In this document: positions 1 to 8,621 of the stretch, in pieces
How the letters are laid out: every line of letters starts with the position of its first letter
How positions within the stretch are numbered: the stretch's first letter is position 1
Assembly (NCBI GenBank): GCA_016870575.1
Contig: VGBH01000006.1
Span: 1 to 52,487 of the forward strand
Direction of reading: 5' to 3'
Length of the DNA stretch: 52,487 bases
Source: Actinomycetota bacterium
GTDB lineage: Bacteria > Actinomycetota > Actinomycetes > S36-B12 > UBA5976
Position numbers and translations under genes: made by a program
Notes under the pieces: model-generated
Told to the model about the DNA's origin: nothing
The model's database searches: none
What the model saw: only the letters and a program-made list of their open reading frames with translations

Positions 1-113
1 CTTAGAGAAAGTGAATGCAAAACACGTGCTCGATCTCTAGCAAATTCAGATCTGTTTGGATTACCAGATTTTTCAGGAAAAAATCTAGAGTTATCCATTG
101 CTGTATATGTCAT
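1..113 (-). CDS. dgt: dGTP triphosphohydrolase, N-terminal fragment
   Basis: This is the first 37 codons of a dGTPase, an HD-domain enzyme that hydrolyses dGTP to deoxyguanosine and triphosphate. The gene runs off the left edge. The visible protein ends with NRSEFARDRARVLHSLSL, which matches the conserved opening of bacterial Dgt just before the HD domain; the catalytic His and Asp residues lie outside the window. The ATG overlaps the stop of the upstream ydcF-like gene as ATGA, so the two are probably translationally coupled. An internal ATG five codons later is a possible alternative start. The dusB-dgt neighbourhood is typical of Actinobacteria. Confidence 0.8.
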   Translation of the reverse strand, partial: MTYTAMDNSRFFPEKSGNPNRSEFARDRARVLHSLSL

Positions 114-703
114 TTGAAAAGTCCATGTCGTTGCAGCAAGACATAGCGAAGTACTGCTGCTGTCTCGCGAATTACATAAGTTGGAGTTAACTTGGAACCA
201 GCGCCATATCGCGTTGGCGCACCGAATGACTCATAACCCATATCGCGAAGAATAATCAAACTTCTAGCCATATGAGCAGGATCTGTTACAACCGTTACTC
301 TCGTAGCACCCAATTCAGAAAGTTTTAAATCTACGGCCTGCAAGCTTTCTAAAGTGTTTGTCCCCTTAGCCACCGCAATAACCGAAGCGCGACTCATACC
401 TTTGTCTAATAGATATCTCCGACCGGTCTGTGCCTCAGTTGTTCTATCTCCTGGTTGGTTTAAGCCAGTTGTAATAATTTTTCTTGCTGTTCTCACTTTC
501 CACAACTCATATGCGCGATCTAGTCGTGCTTGTAACACATCAGAAGGTCGGCCATCAAATTGAGCTGCACCTAGCACAACTATTGCATCCGATCGATAAA
601 GCACATCTTTACCACTAATATTGACAACCCACGCTGCCACACCAAACACAACTACTAATACTGTTGCTAAAGTAATTACCAAGAAAGTTCTAACTAAATG
701 CAT
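110..703 (-). CDS. YdcF/SanA-family DUF218 membrane protein
   Basis: A 197-residue protein with one N-terminal membrane segment (about residues 5-28) and a DUF218 (YdcF-like) domain. The domain opens with DAIVVLGAAQFDGRPS and has the family blocks KIITTGLNQPGDRTTEA and VTVVTDPAHMARS. DUF218 proteins include SanA and ElyC, linked to envelope integrity, but their biochemical activity is unsettled, so no reaction is assigned. The predicted topology puts the domain outside the membrane. It shares one base with the dusB stop (TAATG) and four with the dgt start, so it sits in a dusB-ydcF-dgt operon. Confidence 0.8.
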   Translation of the reverse strand: MHLVRTFLVITLATVLVVVFGVAAWVVNISGKDVLYRSDAIVVLGAAQFDGRPSDVLQARLDRAYELWKVRTARKIITTGLNQPGDRTTEAQTGRRYLLDKGMSRASVIAVAKGTNTLESLQAVDLKLSELGATRVTVVTDPAHMARSLIILRDMGYESFGAPTRYGAGSKLTPTYVIRETAAVLRYVLLQRHGLFK

Positions 704-1878
704 TAGCCACCGCTAACATCAAGTTCAGCAGCTGCAAGATCTGCAGCAAAATCACCTAGCTCATCTGGTGAATCGAGCCAACCTTGTGGCAAACTCACTG
801 CTCGCTCGCTCGAAGTTCTTCCTCTTGGTCCTTCCGCAACAACTGGAAATTCTTGATCTGAATCAATCAATGAGATTAATTGATTCAGTTCAACCAAAGT
901 TGAGACCGTTCCCAGTTTAGCGCGAATTTCAGAGCCGACTCGAAATCCTTTTAAATACCAAGCAACATGTTTTCGAAAATCTCGGCACCCTTTATATTCA
1001 CCATATAGATCTGAGAGAAGTTCGGCATGGCGCACCATAATTTGTAATACGCCATCCAGATTTGGATCTTTTGGAATCTGCTGACCTTGCAAGGCTGCTG
1101 CTAACTGAGCAAATAACCAGGGCCGTCCAAGGCATCCGCGTCCAATAACAACTCCAGCGCAACCAGTTTGTTGCATCATTTTGATTGCATCAGTTGCTTG
1201 CCAAATATCACCATTTCCCAAAACAGGAACACCAATTGGAGCTAAATCATCAACTAAAACTTTTATCTGAGACCAGTTTGCACTTGGCGCATACATTTGT
1301 GCAGCTGTTCTTGCATGCAGTGCAACCCAAGCTACACCTTCTTGCGCAGCAGTTGCTCCTGCTTCTCTAAAGGTTAAATGATCTTGATCAATTCCAAGCC
1401 GCATTTTAACTGTGACTGGAATTGGTTTCATTCCTAATGCAGAAGTAGTTTCATTTGCTGTTTGTACAGTTGATCTAATAATGTCTCGAAACAAATTACG
1501 TTTGTATGGAAGAGCTGCTCCACCACCTTTGCGGGTAACTTTTGGAACTGGGCAGCCCATATTTAAATCAATGTGATCTGCTCGATCTTCTGTAATTAAC
1601 AACTTAACTGCAGCTGACATTACTTTTGGCGAAACACCATACAGTTGCACAGATCTGGGTATCTCATCTGGTGCAAAAGTGACCATCTGAATAGCTTCTT
1701 CATTTCTCTCAACTAAGGCACGCGATGTCACCATCTCGGAAACATATAAACCGGCACCAGATTCTCGACACAATCGTCTAAATGCACTGTTAGTGATTCC
1801 CGCCATAGGAGCGAGCACGATTGGCGGATTAACTACAAACCGCGATGTTTGAATTGGTGCGAAACTGGTAACCGTCAT
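703..1878 (-). CDS. dusB: tRNA-dihydrouridine synthase
   Basis: A 391-residue FMN enzyme that reduces uridine to dihydrouridine in tRNA using NADPH. The TIM-barrel start VLAPMAGITNSAFR lies at residues 21-34. The catalytic cysteine is C109 in NMGCPVPKV, followed by the glycine-rich block KGGGAAL. The FMN phosphate-binding stretch VPVLGNGDI and the GVVIGRGCLGRPW block are present. The C-terminal helical RNA-binding region is complete. The length is normal for the actinobacterial DusB/Nifr3 group. It follows glyS by four bases and overlaps the ydcF start by one base. Confidence 0.93.
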   Translation of the reverse strand: MTVTSFAPIQTSRFVVNPPIVLAPMAGITNSAFRRLCRESGAGLYVSEMVTSRALVERNEEAIQMVTFAPDEIPRSVQLYGVSPKVMSAAVKLLITEDRADHIDLNMGCPVPKVTRKGGGAALPYKRNLFRDIIRSTVQTANETTSALGMKPIPVTVKMRLGIDQDHLTFREAGATAAQEGVAWVALHARTAAQMYAPSANWSQIKVLVDDLAPIGVPVLGNGDIWQATDAIKMMQQTGCAGVVIGRGCLGRPWLFAQLAAALQGQQIPKDPNLDGVLQIMVRHAELLSDLYGEYKGCRDFRKHVAWYLKGFRVGSEIRAKLGTVSTLVELNQLISLIDSDQEFPVVAEGPRGRTSSERAVSLPQGWLDSPDELGDFAADLAAAELDVSGG

Positions 1879-1882
1879 TTGA

Positions 1883-3274
1883 CTATGCAGATGGTAATCT
1901 GCTGGAAAACCAATTACTTAGGTTATCTAGACCAATTCGCTCTTGAGACATTGAATCTCGCTCACGCACAGTTACCGCTTGATCAGATAATGTGTCAAAA
2001 TCAACAGTTACACAAAATGGTGTGCCGATTTCATCTTGTCGGCGATATCGCCGCCCGATAGCACCTGCATCATCAAACTCAACGTTATAAGTTTTTCTCA
2101 ACATTGCCGCCAAATCACGCGCTTTAGGTGAAAGATCAGCATTTCGAGAGAGTGGCAAAACTGCAACTTTAACTGGCGCTAGTCGCGCATCAAGACGCAA
2201 GACAGTTCGCACATCTTCGCCGCCTTTACTGTTTGGTGCTTTGTCTTCATCATATGCATCAAGTAGAAATGCTAAAACGCATCGAGTTAAGCCGGCAGAA
2301 GGTTCAATTACATAAGGCATCCAGCGCTCACCTGATTCTTGATCAAAGTAGGAAAGATCAGTTCCAGAATGATTGCTGTGTGTCGTTAAATCGAAATCAG
2401 TTCGATTTGCAACACCTTCTAACTCAGCCCACTCTGAACCAGCAAATTGAAAGCGATACTCGATATCTACTGTACGTTTAGAATAATGAGAAAGTTTTTC
2501 TTTTGGATGTTCATATTGCCGGAGATTTTCAGGATTTATGCCTAAGTCGGTGTACCAATTCCAGCGCTGAGTTAGCCAATAATCATGCCAAGTTTCATCC
2601 TCACCGGGTTTAACAAAGAACTCCATCTCCATTTGTTCAAATTCTCTAGTGCGAAATATGAAGTTACCTGGTGTAATTTCATTTCTAAATGACTTACCAG
2701 TTTGAGCGATACCAAATGGGGGTTTTTTTCTTGCAGATGTCAGTACATTTTGAAAATTAACAAAAACTCCCTGTGCAGTTTCTGGTCGCAAATAATGAAG
2801 TGAGCCTTCATCTTCAACAACACCAACTGTGGTGCGTAGCATTCCATTGAAATCTCGAGGTTCTGTAAATTGACCCTTTACGCCACAATTTCCACATCCA
2901 ATTGAAGCTAAACCATTTTCGGCTGGTTTACCATGTTTATTCTCATATTCTTCGAGTAATTGATCTGCACGAAAGCGTTTATGGCAATTCTTACATTCAG
3001 TGAGTGGGTCTGAAAATGCACTCACATGTCCTGATGCTTCCCAAACTTGAGGAGCTAAAATAATGGATGAATCCAACCCAACAACATCATCGCGCTCGCG
3101 CACCATTGAGCGCCACCACTGCCGGCGAATATTTTCTTTTAGCTCTACACCCAGTGGCCCGTAATCCCAGGCGGATCTTGTACCGCCATATATTTCACTG
3201 GATGCAAAAACGAAACCTCGTCGTTTTGCTAAGTTAACAACTGCTTCAACTTTTGAGTTCTGGCTCTTTGCCAT
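1883..3274 (-). CDS. glyS: Glycyl-tRNA synthetase, single-chain homodimeric type
   Basis: A 463-residue class II synthetase that charges tRNA-Gly, of the alpha2 (eukaryote/actinobacterial) type and not the alpha2beta2 GlyQS type. The opening [14 protein letters not shown] and the motif 2 block [19 protein letters not shown] are diagnostic. Motif 3 is [14 protein letters not shown] near residue 335. A CxxC pair (ECKNCHKRF) and a second (GCGNCG) sit in the insertion, likely zinc ligands. The C-terminal anticodon-binding domain includes VAVLPLSR. The ATG has a Shine-Dalgarno AAGGA. A TAGGCT -10-like hexamer on the minus strand (3311-3316) could serve as its promoter. Confidence 0.96.
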   Translation of the reverse strand: MAKSQNSKVEAVVNLAKRRGFVFASSEIYGGTRSAWDYGPLGVELKENIRRQWWRSMVRERDDVVGLDSSIILAPQVWEASGHVSAFSDPLTECKNCHKRFRADQLLEEYENKHGKPAENGLASIGCGNCGVKGQFTEPRDFNGMLRTTVGVVEDEGSLHYLRPETAQGVFVNFQNVLTSARKKPPFGIAQTGKSFRNEITPGNFIFRTREFEQMEMEFFVKPGEDETWHDYWLTQRWNWYTDLGINPENLRQYEHPKEKLSHYSKRTVDIEYRFQFAGSEWAELEGVANRTDFDLTTHSNHSGTDLSYFDQESGERWMPYVIEPSAGLTRCVLAFLLDAYDEDKAPNSKGGEDVRTVLRLDARLAPVKVAVLPLSRNADLSPKARDLAAMLRKTYNVEFDDAGAIGRRYRRQDEIGTPFCVTVDFDTLSDQAVTVRERDSMSQERIGLDNLSNWFSSRLPSA

Positions 3275-3355
3275 AATCCATCCTTCCGGCTGGCTGTCGG
3301 CGGTCGCCCGAGCCTAGTGGCTGGGATTACAGCGTAAGCATCACGGCACCAGAAA

Positions 3356-3814
3356 CTAAGCGAATTCATCAAATTCCCAGCGTAATTCACGTCGCACTAA
3401 AGGTGATTTGATGCTAATCAATTTTTGATAATCCTGTCTTAGCAGCGATTCAATCTCTTTTGGTATCACAAGTGCAACCAACCATAAATGACACTGAAAT
3501 CCACTAGCCTTAAGTGCACCTACAAATTGTGTTGCCGTTTTTCCAGTTTCAACACCAACATCACAAACTAACAACTTTTTCCCTAGATTTTCAGGGATTA
3601 CAAACTCCGGTTCATTTAGAAATCCATTTAGGTCTTTTCCGCGTGACACATTAACAATTACTGTGCTAGTTGCTAACTCTTGTGCAATTCGAACTGCAAT
3701 AGGTATTGCTAAATCGCCAAGTGAAACTACTTGCCACGTCGAATCAAGTTCAACTTCAGTGCTTAACTTAGCAACTAAATGTTCAGCACCTTCAGCAAAA
3801 TTCTTAATCTTCAT
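3356..3814 (-). CDS. Phosphoribosyltransferase-like protein
   Basis: A 152-residue protein resembling type I phosphoribosyltransferases but not a recognised family. The block LLVCDVGVETGKTATQFVG (about residues 82-100) has the shape of the PRPP loop, in which hydrophobic strands end in acidic residues followed by GKT. An earlier block (WQVVSLGDLAIPIAVRIA) resembles the first PRTase strand and helix. The usual paired acidic DD/DE is reduced to CDVGVET, so activity is uncertain. No purine or pyrimidine specificity hood is visible. It overlaps the upstream ABM gene by 11 bases, suggesting coupling, and ends the recO-uppS-ABM-PRT run. Confidence 0.55.
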   Translation of the reverse strand: MKIKNFAEGAEHLVAKLSTEVELDSTWQVVSLGDLAIPIAVRIAQELATSTVIVNVSRGKDLNGFLNEPEFVIPENLGKKLLVCDVGVETGKTATQFVGALKASGFQCHLWLVALVIPKEIESLLRQDYQKLISIKSPLVRRELRWEFDEFA

Positions 3815-4175
3815 CTAGATTGTTATTGCCTAGTGAAAATGTATCTGCATCAAATGCTCGATCAGATTTGAACTCAACTACTCCACTTGTATTGGCTGTT
3901 ATCAGAGTTTCAAAAGTTGACACATCAGAAGTCATCCATTTAGCTAAAGTAAATGCAGTGGGACGCAACTCGCTTGAAGATAAGCCTCTACGACAACTAC
4001 CAGCATCTACCCAGTTTTGATTGATCAACCAGGTATCAACTTCATCAACAGATCTTGCGACATTGCCAGAAATCCACCCAGGTAAATTTGCTAAACCAGA
4101 AAGCCATTTTTTCGAGAGGGAATAAAACTCTTCAACATCATCTGAATTGACTCGATATACACTGCTTACAATCAT
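3804..4175 (-). CDS. Antibiotic biosynthesis monooxygenase (ABM) domain protein
   Basis: A 123-residue protein fitting the small ferredoxin-like ABM family. It has an N-terminal strand (SSVYRVNSDDVEEFYS), a central PGWISGNVARSVDE turn, a strand with a conserved Trp (TWLINQNW) and a helix (GSCRRGLSSSELR). Actinobacteria often carry such a protein beside uppS; its substrate is unknown. The C-terminal 25 residues are acidic and Ser/Asn-rich and probably disordered. It overlaps uppS by four bases (ATGA) and the PRTase-like gene by 11. The assignment rests on pattern recall without a profile search. Confidence 0.65.
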   Translation of the reverse strand: MIVSSVYRVNSDDVEEFYSLSKKWLSGLANLPGWISGNVARSVDEVDTWLINQNWVDAGSCRRGLSSSELRPTAFTLAKWMTSDVSTFETLITANTSGVVEFKSDRAFDADTFSLGNNNLDED

Positions 4176-4945
4176 TTAATGCCACCAAATCTACGATCCC
4201 GATCAGCGTATGCACTAATTGCTCGCCATAGGTCAAGCCGATCGCAGTCTGGCCATAATTTAGACAGGAACACCATCTCTGAATATGCACTTTGCCATAA
4301 CAAGAAATTGCTTATTCTTTGTTCGCCTGAGGTGCGAATAAACAAATCAACATCAGGCATCTTGGGATCATAAAGTCGTTTAGAGATTGTTGCTTCTGAA
4401 ATTCGTTCAGGGTTTATTTTTCCATCAGCCACTTCAGTTGCTATCGCCTTTACAGCACTTGTGATTTCATCGCGGCCACCATAATTTACACACATTGTTA
4501 AAACTAATTTATTATTACGTTTAGTTAATTCAACAGCTTGATTTAATTCATCTACAACACTTCGCCATAACCGTTTTGGGCTCCCAGACCATCGAACCTG
4601 CACCCCAAGATCCATAAATTCGTCACGCCTTCGACGCAACACATCTTTATTGAAGTTCATCAGAAACTTGACTTCCTCAGGTGACCGCTTCCAATTTTCG
4701 GTAGAGAAAGCAAATGCACTTAAGTGCTTAACCCCAATTTCTAGTGAGCCATAAACCATCTCTGCTAGAGCGGCTTCACCTGCTTCGTGCCCTGCCGTTC
4801 GCGGCAAACCACGATTTTTAGCCCACCGTCCATTGCCATCCATAACTATGGCAATGTGGTTTGGGATTTTGTTTTTAGGAATTTTTGGAACTACAACTCC
4901 TGATTTATGCCTTGGAACTCCTGTGTTTACTTTGGTATTTGTCAA
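4172..4945 (-). CDS. uppS: Isoprenyl (undecaprenyl/decaprenyl) diphosphate synthase
   Basis: A 257-residue cis-prenyltransferase that extends an allylic diphosphate with isopentenyl units to make the lipid carrier for peptidoglycan. The signature IAIVMDGNGRWAK lies at residues 31-43, with catalytic Asp36. HEAGEAAL, AFSTENWKRS, MCVNYGGRDEI and the C-terminal RTSGEQRISNFLLWQ substrate-binding block are all intact. The first 27 residues are a basic, probably flexible extension. The product chain length cannot be read from sequence. It overlaps recO by four bases, as in many Actinobacteria. Confidence 0.94.
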   Translation of the reverse strand: MTNTKVNTGVPRHKSGVVVPKIPKNKIPNHIAIVMDGNGRWAKNRGLPRTAGHEAGEAALAEMVYGSLEIGVKHLSAFAFSTENWKRSPEEVKFLMNFNKDVLRRRRDEFMDLGVQVRWSGSPKRLWRSVVDELNQAVELTKRNNKLVLTMCVNYGGRDEITSAVKAIATEVADGKINPERISEATISKRLYDPKMPDVDLFIRTSGEQRISNFLLWQSAYSEMVFLSKLWPDCDRLDLWRAISAYADRDRRFGGIK

Positions 4946-5673
4946 TTTCGCTCCACAAGTCTCAATGATCTTAGTTGTCGATCCAACTGCCAGGTTAAAT
5001 ATGCAGCGGTTAGTGATCGTGATTCTTGCTTGCTTTGCGGTACCGAATTGTCAGCAACAATCCAGTCACCCGTTAACAAAGCCGACATCAATTCCACTGT
5101 TTGCGCTCTTGGACTAGCTGAACCAATAGGTCGACAACTATTACAAACCATACCGCCACTGCTTGGTGAAAAAAACTTGTGTGGACCTGGCTCTCCACAC
5201 TGCGCACAATCCGCAAAACTAGGAGCGTAGCCCGCAATAGCTAAAGATCTCAAAATAAATGCATCAAGTATTAGTCCTGAATCATGTTCTGCTTTTACTA
5301 AACTCTTTAATCCACCAAGGAGTAAGAGATATTGTTGCAATGCAGGTTCTTGCGCTTCTGCGGTTAACTTTTCAGCCGTTTCTAGCATCGCCTGTCCAGC
5401 AGTCCATCTTGGATAATCAAGCGCAAGTTGAGCACCATATGCATGAAGTGTTTCAGCCTGCGAGATTATCTCCAGACTCTTTCCATTTGCCAACATCAAA
5501 TCGACATGACTGAATGGCTCTACTCGAGCACCCAGCCTGGAAGTTGTCTTTCGCACTCCCTTTGCTACCGCTCGTAGTTGCCCGTGCTGCTTAGTTAGCA
5601 AAGTGACAATTCGATCTGCTTCACCTAAACGCTGAGTTCGAAGCACAATGGCCTCATCACGATAAACCGGCAT
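4942..5673 (-). CDS. recO: DNA repair protein RecO
   Basis: A 243-residue recombination mediator of the RecFOR pathway, which anneals ssDNA and helps load RecA. The N-terminal OB fold begins VYRDEAIVLRTQRLGEADRIV and contains the KGVRKTTSRLG basic patch. A C-terminal zinc site is formed by C156, C159, C177 and C180 (CAQCG ... CNSC). It is first in the recO-uppS-ABM-PRT operon and diverges from the AI-2E family permease. The ATG is preceded by a G-rich Shine-Dalgarno-like stretch. Confidence 0.92.
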   Translation of the reverse strand: MPVYRDEAIVLRTQRLGEADRIVTLLTKQHGQLRAVAKGVRKTTSRLGARVEPFSHVDLMLANGKSLEIISQAETLHAYGAQLALDYPRWTAGQAMLETAEKLTAEAQEPALQQYLLLLGGLKSLVKAEHDSGLILDAFILRSLAIAGYAPSFADCAQCGEPGPHKFFSPSSGGMVCNSCRPIGSASPRAQTVELMSALLTGDWIVADNSVPQSKQESRSLTAAYLTWQLDRQLRSLRLVERN

Positions 5674-5737
5674 CCCCTGATTCTCGCCTATACCAAGTTT
5701 TTTGCAGTTGCGACACCGCGTTCAAGCAATTCTCGCC

Positions 5738-5749
5738 TACGCTAGGAGC
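5738..5749 (+). promoter_or_regulatory. Leaderless-type promoter (-10 box) of the AI-2E family gene
   Basis: TACGCT (5738-5743) fits the actinobacterial TANNNT -10 hexamer and ends six bases before the GTG at 5750. A transcript starting about seven bases downstream would begin at the start codon itself, the layout of leaderless mRNAs in Actinobacteria. No clear -35 is seen. The AGGAG at 5744-5748 is only one base from the GTG, too close for a Shine-Dalgarno site. Confidence 0.5.
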
Positions 5750-6826
5750 GTGAGCGAACCGCAGACAGGTGACACCCAGATTCGAGTTGAGTTGACGAAA
5801 GTTCGCTCGGCCTTGATTTTAGTGTTCTTTGGTGTTGCTGGTTTTCTTTTGCTCAATTGGGCAATTTTGACATTACGTGGCCTTCTGCTCACAATATTTC
5901 TTGCATGGTTGCTCTCAGTTTCAATTGAACCTGCTGTCTCCTATCTAGAAAAGAAATCTTGGCGGAGAGGGTTAGCAACCGGAGCTGTTATTTCTGGAAT
6001 TTCTTTGTCCGTACTTGCATTTATCGCACTGTTTGGTCAATTACTATTTTCTCAAGCAGCATCGCTATTAACAACTGCTCCCGAGATTATAAAGACAGTA
6101 ATTGATTGGGTTAATCGAAATATAGGTACTGAAGTTGACCCACAGCAGTTAATTGAATCTCTTAACTTAACCTCAAGTCAGGCTACAGACTTGGCAACGT
6201 CACTTGCAGGCGGAGTATTGGGATTTGTTTCTGCTCTGTTTGGTTTCATCATCAACTTTTTGGCATTTTTGCTTTTTCTCTTTTACCTTTCTACTGATGC
6301 CCCAAAAGTTCGTCGTTCTATTGCCCAAGCGTTGCCACCTAAACAGCAAGAGGTATTCAGTCGCATTTGGAGTATTGCAATAAACAAAGCGGGTGGATTT
6401 GTAGTAACTAGAGTTATTCTTGCTCTAGCGAGTTTCTCAATTACAGCAATATTCTTGTTATTGTTTGGGATTCCATACTGGTTACCAATTTCATTATTCA
6501 CCGGAATTGTTTCTCAATTTATTCCAACAATCGGAACATACATTGGTATTGCTCTACCTGCTCTAGTTGCGCTTTCGGAAAACTTGAAATTAGCAATAGC
6601 CGTAATTATTTTTGGTGCAGTGTATCAGCAGTTTGAGAATTTCATTTTAGCTCCCAGACTAGCTTCACGAGCTTTGGCAATTCATCCAGCAATAGCATTT
6701 GGCTCAGTACTTGCAGGTGGCACAATGTTTGGCGCAGTTGGAGCTTTTATTGCAATTCCAGTTATGGCAATCGTGGTTGCAGTAATTGATACTTATCTGC
6801 ATAGATATGAGATAGCAGAAGTTTAG
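5750..6826 (+). CDS. AI-2E family (TqsA/YdiK-like) membrane permease
   Basis: A membrane protein with the two N-terminal segments (ALILVFFGVAGFLLLN and a following GLLLTIFLAWLL), a soluble middle part and about five C-terminal segments of the AI-2E transporter (UPF0118) family. The family region SQFIPTIGTYIGIALPALVAL and the FENFILAPRLASRALAIHP block are conserved. Members range from quorum-signal exporters to Na+/H+ antiporters, so the substrate is not assigned. The GTG at 5750 is preferred over a TTG at 5702 because a -10 hexamer sits at leaderless distance; this gives 358 residues. The stop overlaps the convergent era stop. Confidence 0.82.
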   Translation: MSEPQTGDTQIRVELTKVRSALILVFFGVAGFLLLNWAILTLRGLLLTIFLAWLLSVSIEPAVSYLEKKSWRRGLATGAVISGISLSVLAFIALFGQLLFSQAASLLTTAPEIIKTVIDWVNRNIGTEVDPQQLIESLNLTSSQATDLATSLAGGVLGFVSALFGFIINFLAFLLFLFYLSTDAPKVRRSIAQALPPKQQEVFSRIWSIAINKAGGFVVTRVILALASFSITAIFLLLFGIPYWLPISLFTGIVSQFIPTIGTYIGIALPALVALSENLKLAIAVIIFGAVYQQFENFILAPRLASRALAIHPAIAFGSVLAGGTMFGAVGAFIAIPVMAIVVAVIDTYLHRYEIAEV

Positions 6827-7734
6827 AAACCTAGTTTTCCAAGATACTTGGGATCAGATTGCCAGTTTGGCGACACTCGAACATGTAAATTGAGATGAAC
6901 CCGCATTTCAAGGAGCTTCTCAATTCTTAATCTAGCTTGCGTTCCAATTGCTCTAAGTTGTGCACCATGCTTCCCAATAACTATCGCTTTTTGGCTATCT
7001 CGCTCAACGTGAATGTCTGCGAAGATGTCCATTAGCGGCCTTGCGTCTTCTCTCCCTTCGCGCAAATTCATCTCTTCCACTAACACAGTTACCGAGTGCG
7101 GCAATTCTTCGCGCAAATCTTGTAATGCGGCCTCTCTAATCAGCTCTGCCACCAACTCACGTTCTGGTTGATCAGTTAGTTGTCCGTCTGGATATAAGGC
7201 AGGTCCCTCGGGCAAAATATCAATGATTTCACTTTCTAATTCATTTATATTGGTGCCATCTATTGGACTTACCGGCACTACAAATCGCCAACTAAATTGA
7301 AATTCATTTTCTAAAGCCATTGCATCTGTTATACGCTCTGCGATCTGAGATGGATTTGCAGCATCAGTCTTTGTGATAACTAAAAAGACATTCTTATTGA
7401 CATTTAGTACCTGCTGCAAAATGAATTTATCACCCGTACCAATTGATTCAGTTGCAGGAAAACAAATTCCTACCGCATCCACTTCTGAAAGAGAGGCAAT
7501 TACTAAATCAATCAATCTTTCGCCTAGTAACGTTTTTGGTTTATGCATTCCAGGTGTATCTAATACGACAATCTGACCAGAAGAGCGATGCACGATTCCA
7601 CGAATCAATCGTCGAGTGGTTTGGGGTCGGTCTGAAACAATAGCAATTTTTTGCCCTACTAAAGCGTTAGTTAAAGTTGATTTTCCAACATTAGGTCTAC
7701 CGACGAAACTGATGAATCCCGATTTGAAAGTCAT
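6823..7734 (-). CDS. era: GTPase Era
   Basis: A 303-residue GTPase that binds the 3' end of 16S rRNA and aids 30S assembly. G1 is GRPNVGKST (12-20), the switch threonines are in RPQTTRR, G3 is DTPG (59-62) and G4 is TKTD (121-124). The C-terminal KH domain contains IVIGKHGAQLRAIG. Its neighbours phoH, ybeY and corC are the usual ribosome-maturation cluster. The ATG shares one base with the eamA stop. The stop codon overlaps the stop of the permease on the other strand. Confidence 0.96.
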   Translation of the reverse strand: MTFKSGFISFVGRPNVGKSTLTNALVGQKIAIVSDRPQTTRRLIRGIVHRSSGQIVVLDTPGMHKPKTLLGERLIDLVIASLSEVDAVGICFPATESIGTGDKFILQQVLNVNKNVFLVITKTDAANPSQIAERITDAMALENEFQFSWRFVVPVSPIDGTNINELESEIIDILPEGPALYPDGQLTDQPERELVAELIREAALQDLREELPHSVTVLVEEMNLREGREDARPLMDIFADIHVERDSQKAIVIGKHGAQLRAIGTQARLRIEKLLEMRVHLNLHVRVSPNWQSDPKYLGKLGF

Positions 7735-8621
7735 TAACCGCTCTTCCGATTTTCAACTCGATTAAGAGCAAGTATTCCCGTTAATACAATCAGCATTCCC
7801 AAAACTTTTGCAACGGTAAAGGTTTCATTTAAAAGTGAAAGTGCAAAAACCGCTGCTACCACAGGTTCAATCAAAGTAATGGTTGCAACTGTGGCAGCTG
7901 GTAAAACTGAAAGCCCTTTGCCAAAAAAGTAATATGCAAGAGCAGTAGGAACTAATCCAAGATAAAGAGCTAAACCAAACCCACTACTGGTAAACAACCA
8001 TTTCGAATCACCCAATAACAAAATTAATAATGCGATTGGCACTGCACCACCAAATGCTACCGCTAAAGCTGTTGTTGGATTTGCTCCAGAAACAATTAAT
8101 GATTTCGCATTAACTGTATAGATGGCATAACCAAGACCTGCAGCAAGCGACATCAGCATCCCAGATGTCAGGGTTAATTGAATTGTAAAACCTAACATCA
8201 ACAACCAGATACCTGAAAATACCAAAAAATAAATCTGGATTTGAGATTTTCTTATCTGCTCACCGAGCAATATCCTCGAAAGAAGCGCAGTAAAAATAGG
8301 TGCACTACCTAGCGCAACAAGAGTGCCGGTAGCTACCCCATTGTTTGTTATTCCAATAAAAAAGGTAACTTGATAAATAAGTGTTCCGGTAGCGGCAAGA
8401 ATACCTGATTTGCTCAAAAGGTATTTAAACAAATCCCGCTGGCCCAAGGTGATTGCCAGAATCACCAGTGCAACTCCACCAACAACCTGTCGCGCAGCAC
8501 CAACATATAAACCAGAAGTGGATTGATTTGCAAGAATTTGAGCAGTTCCAGTAGTACCAAAAAGAAAGCTTGCTATAACGACAAAGCCAAATCCAGCTTT
8601 TGTGGAGATGGACTTAGTCAT
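7734..8621 (-). CDS. EamA-family (drug/metabolite) transporter
   Basis: A 295-residue protein with about ten hydrophobic segments arranged as two EamA repeats of five, as in DMT-superfamily exporters of amino acids or metabolites. Family features are the glycine-rich first helix (GFGFVVIASFLFGTTGTAQ), a central VALGSAPIFTALLSRILLGE end of repeat 1 and the matching TLIEPVVAAVFALSLLNE end of repeat 2. The substrate is unknown. It is inserted between corC and era, where most Actinobacteria have no transporter. It overlaps corC by four bases and era by one base, so it is within the operon. Confidence 0.85.
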   Translation of the reverse strand: MTKSISTKAGFGFVVIASFLFGTTGTAQILANQSTSGLYVGAARQVVGGVALVILAITLGQRDLFKYLLSKSGILAATGTLIYQVTFFIGITNNGVATGTLVALGSAPIFTALLSRILLGEQIRKSQIQIYFLVFSGIWLLMLGFTIQLTLTSGMLMSLAAGLGYAIYTVNAKSLIVSGANPTTALAVAFGGAVPIALLILLLGDSKWLFTSSGFGLALYLGLVPTALAYYFFGKGLSVLPAATVATITLIEPVVAAVFALSLLNETFTVAKVLGMLIVLTGILALNRVENRKSG

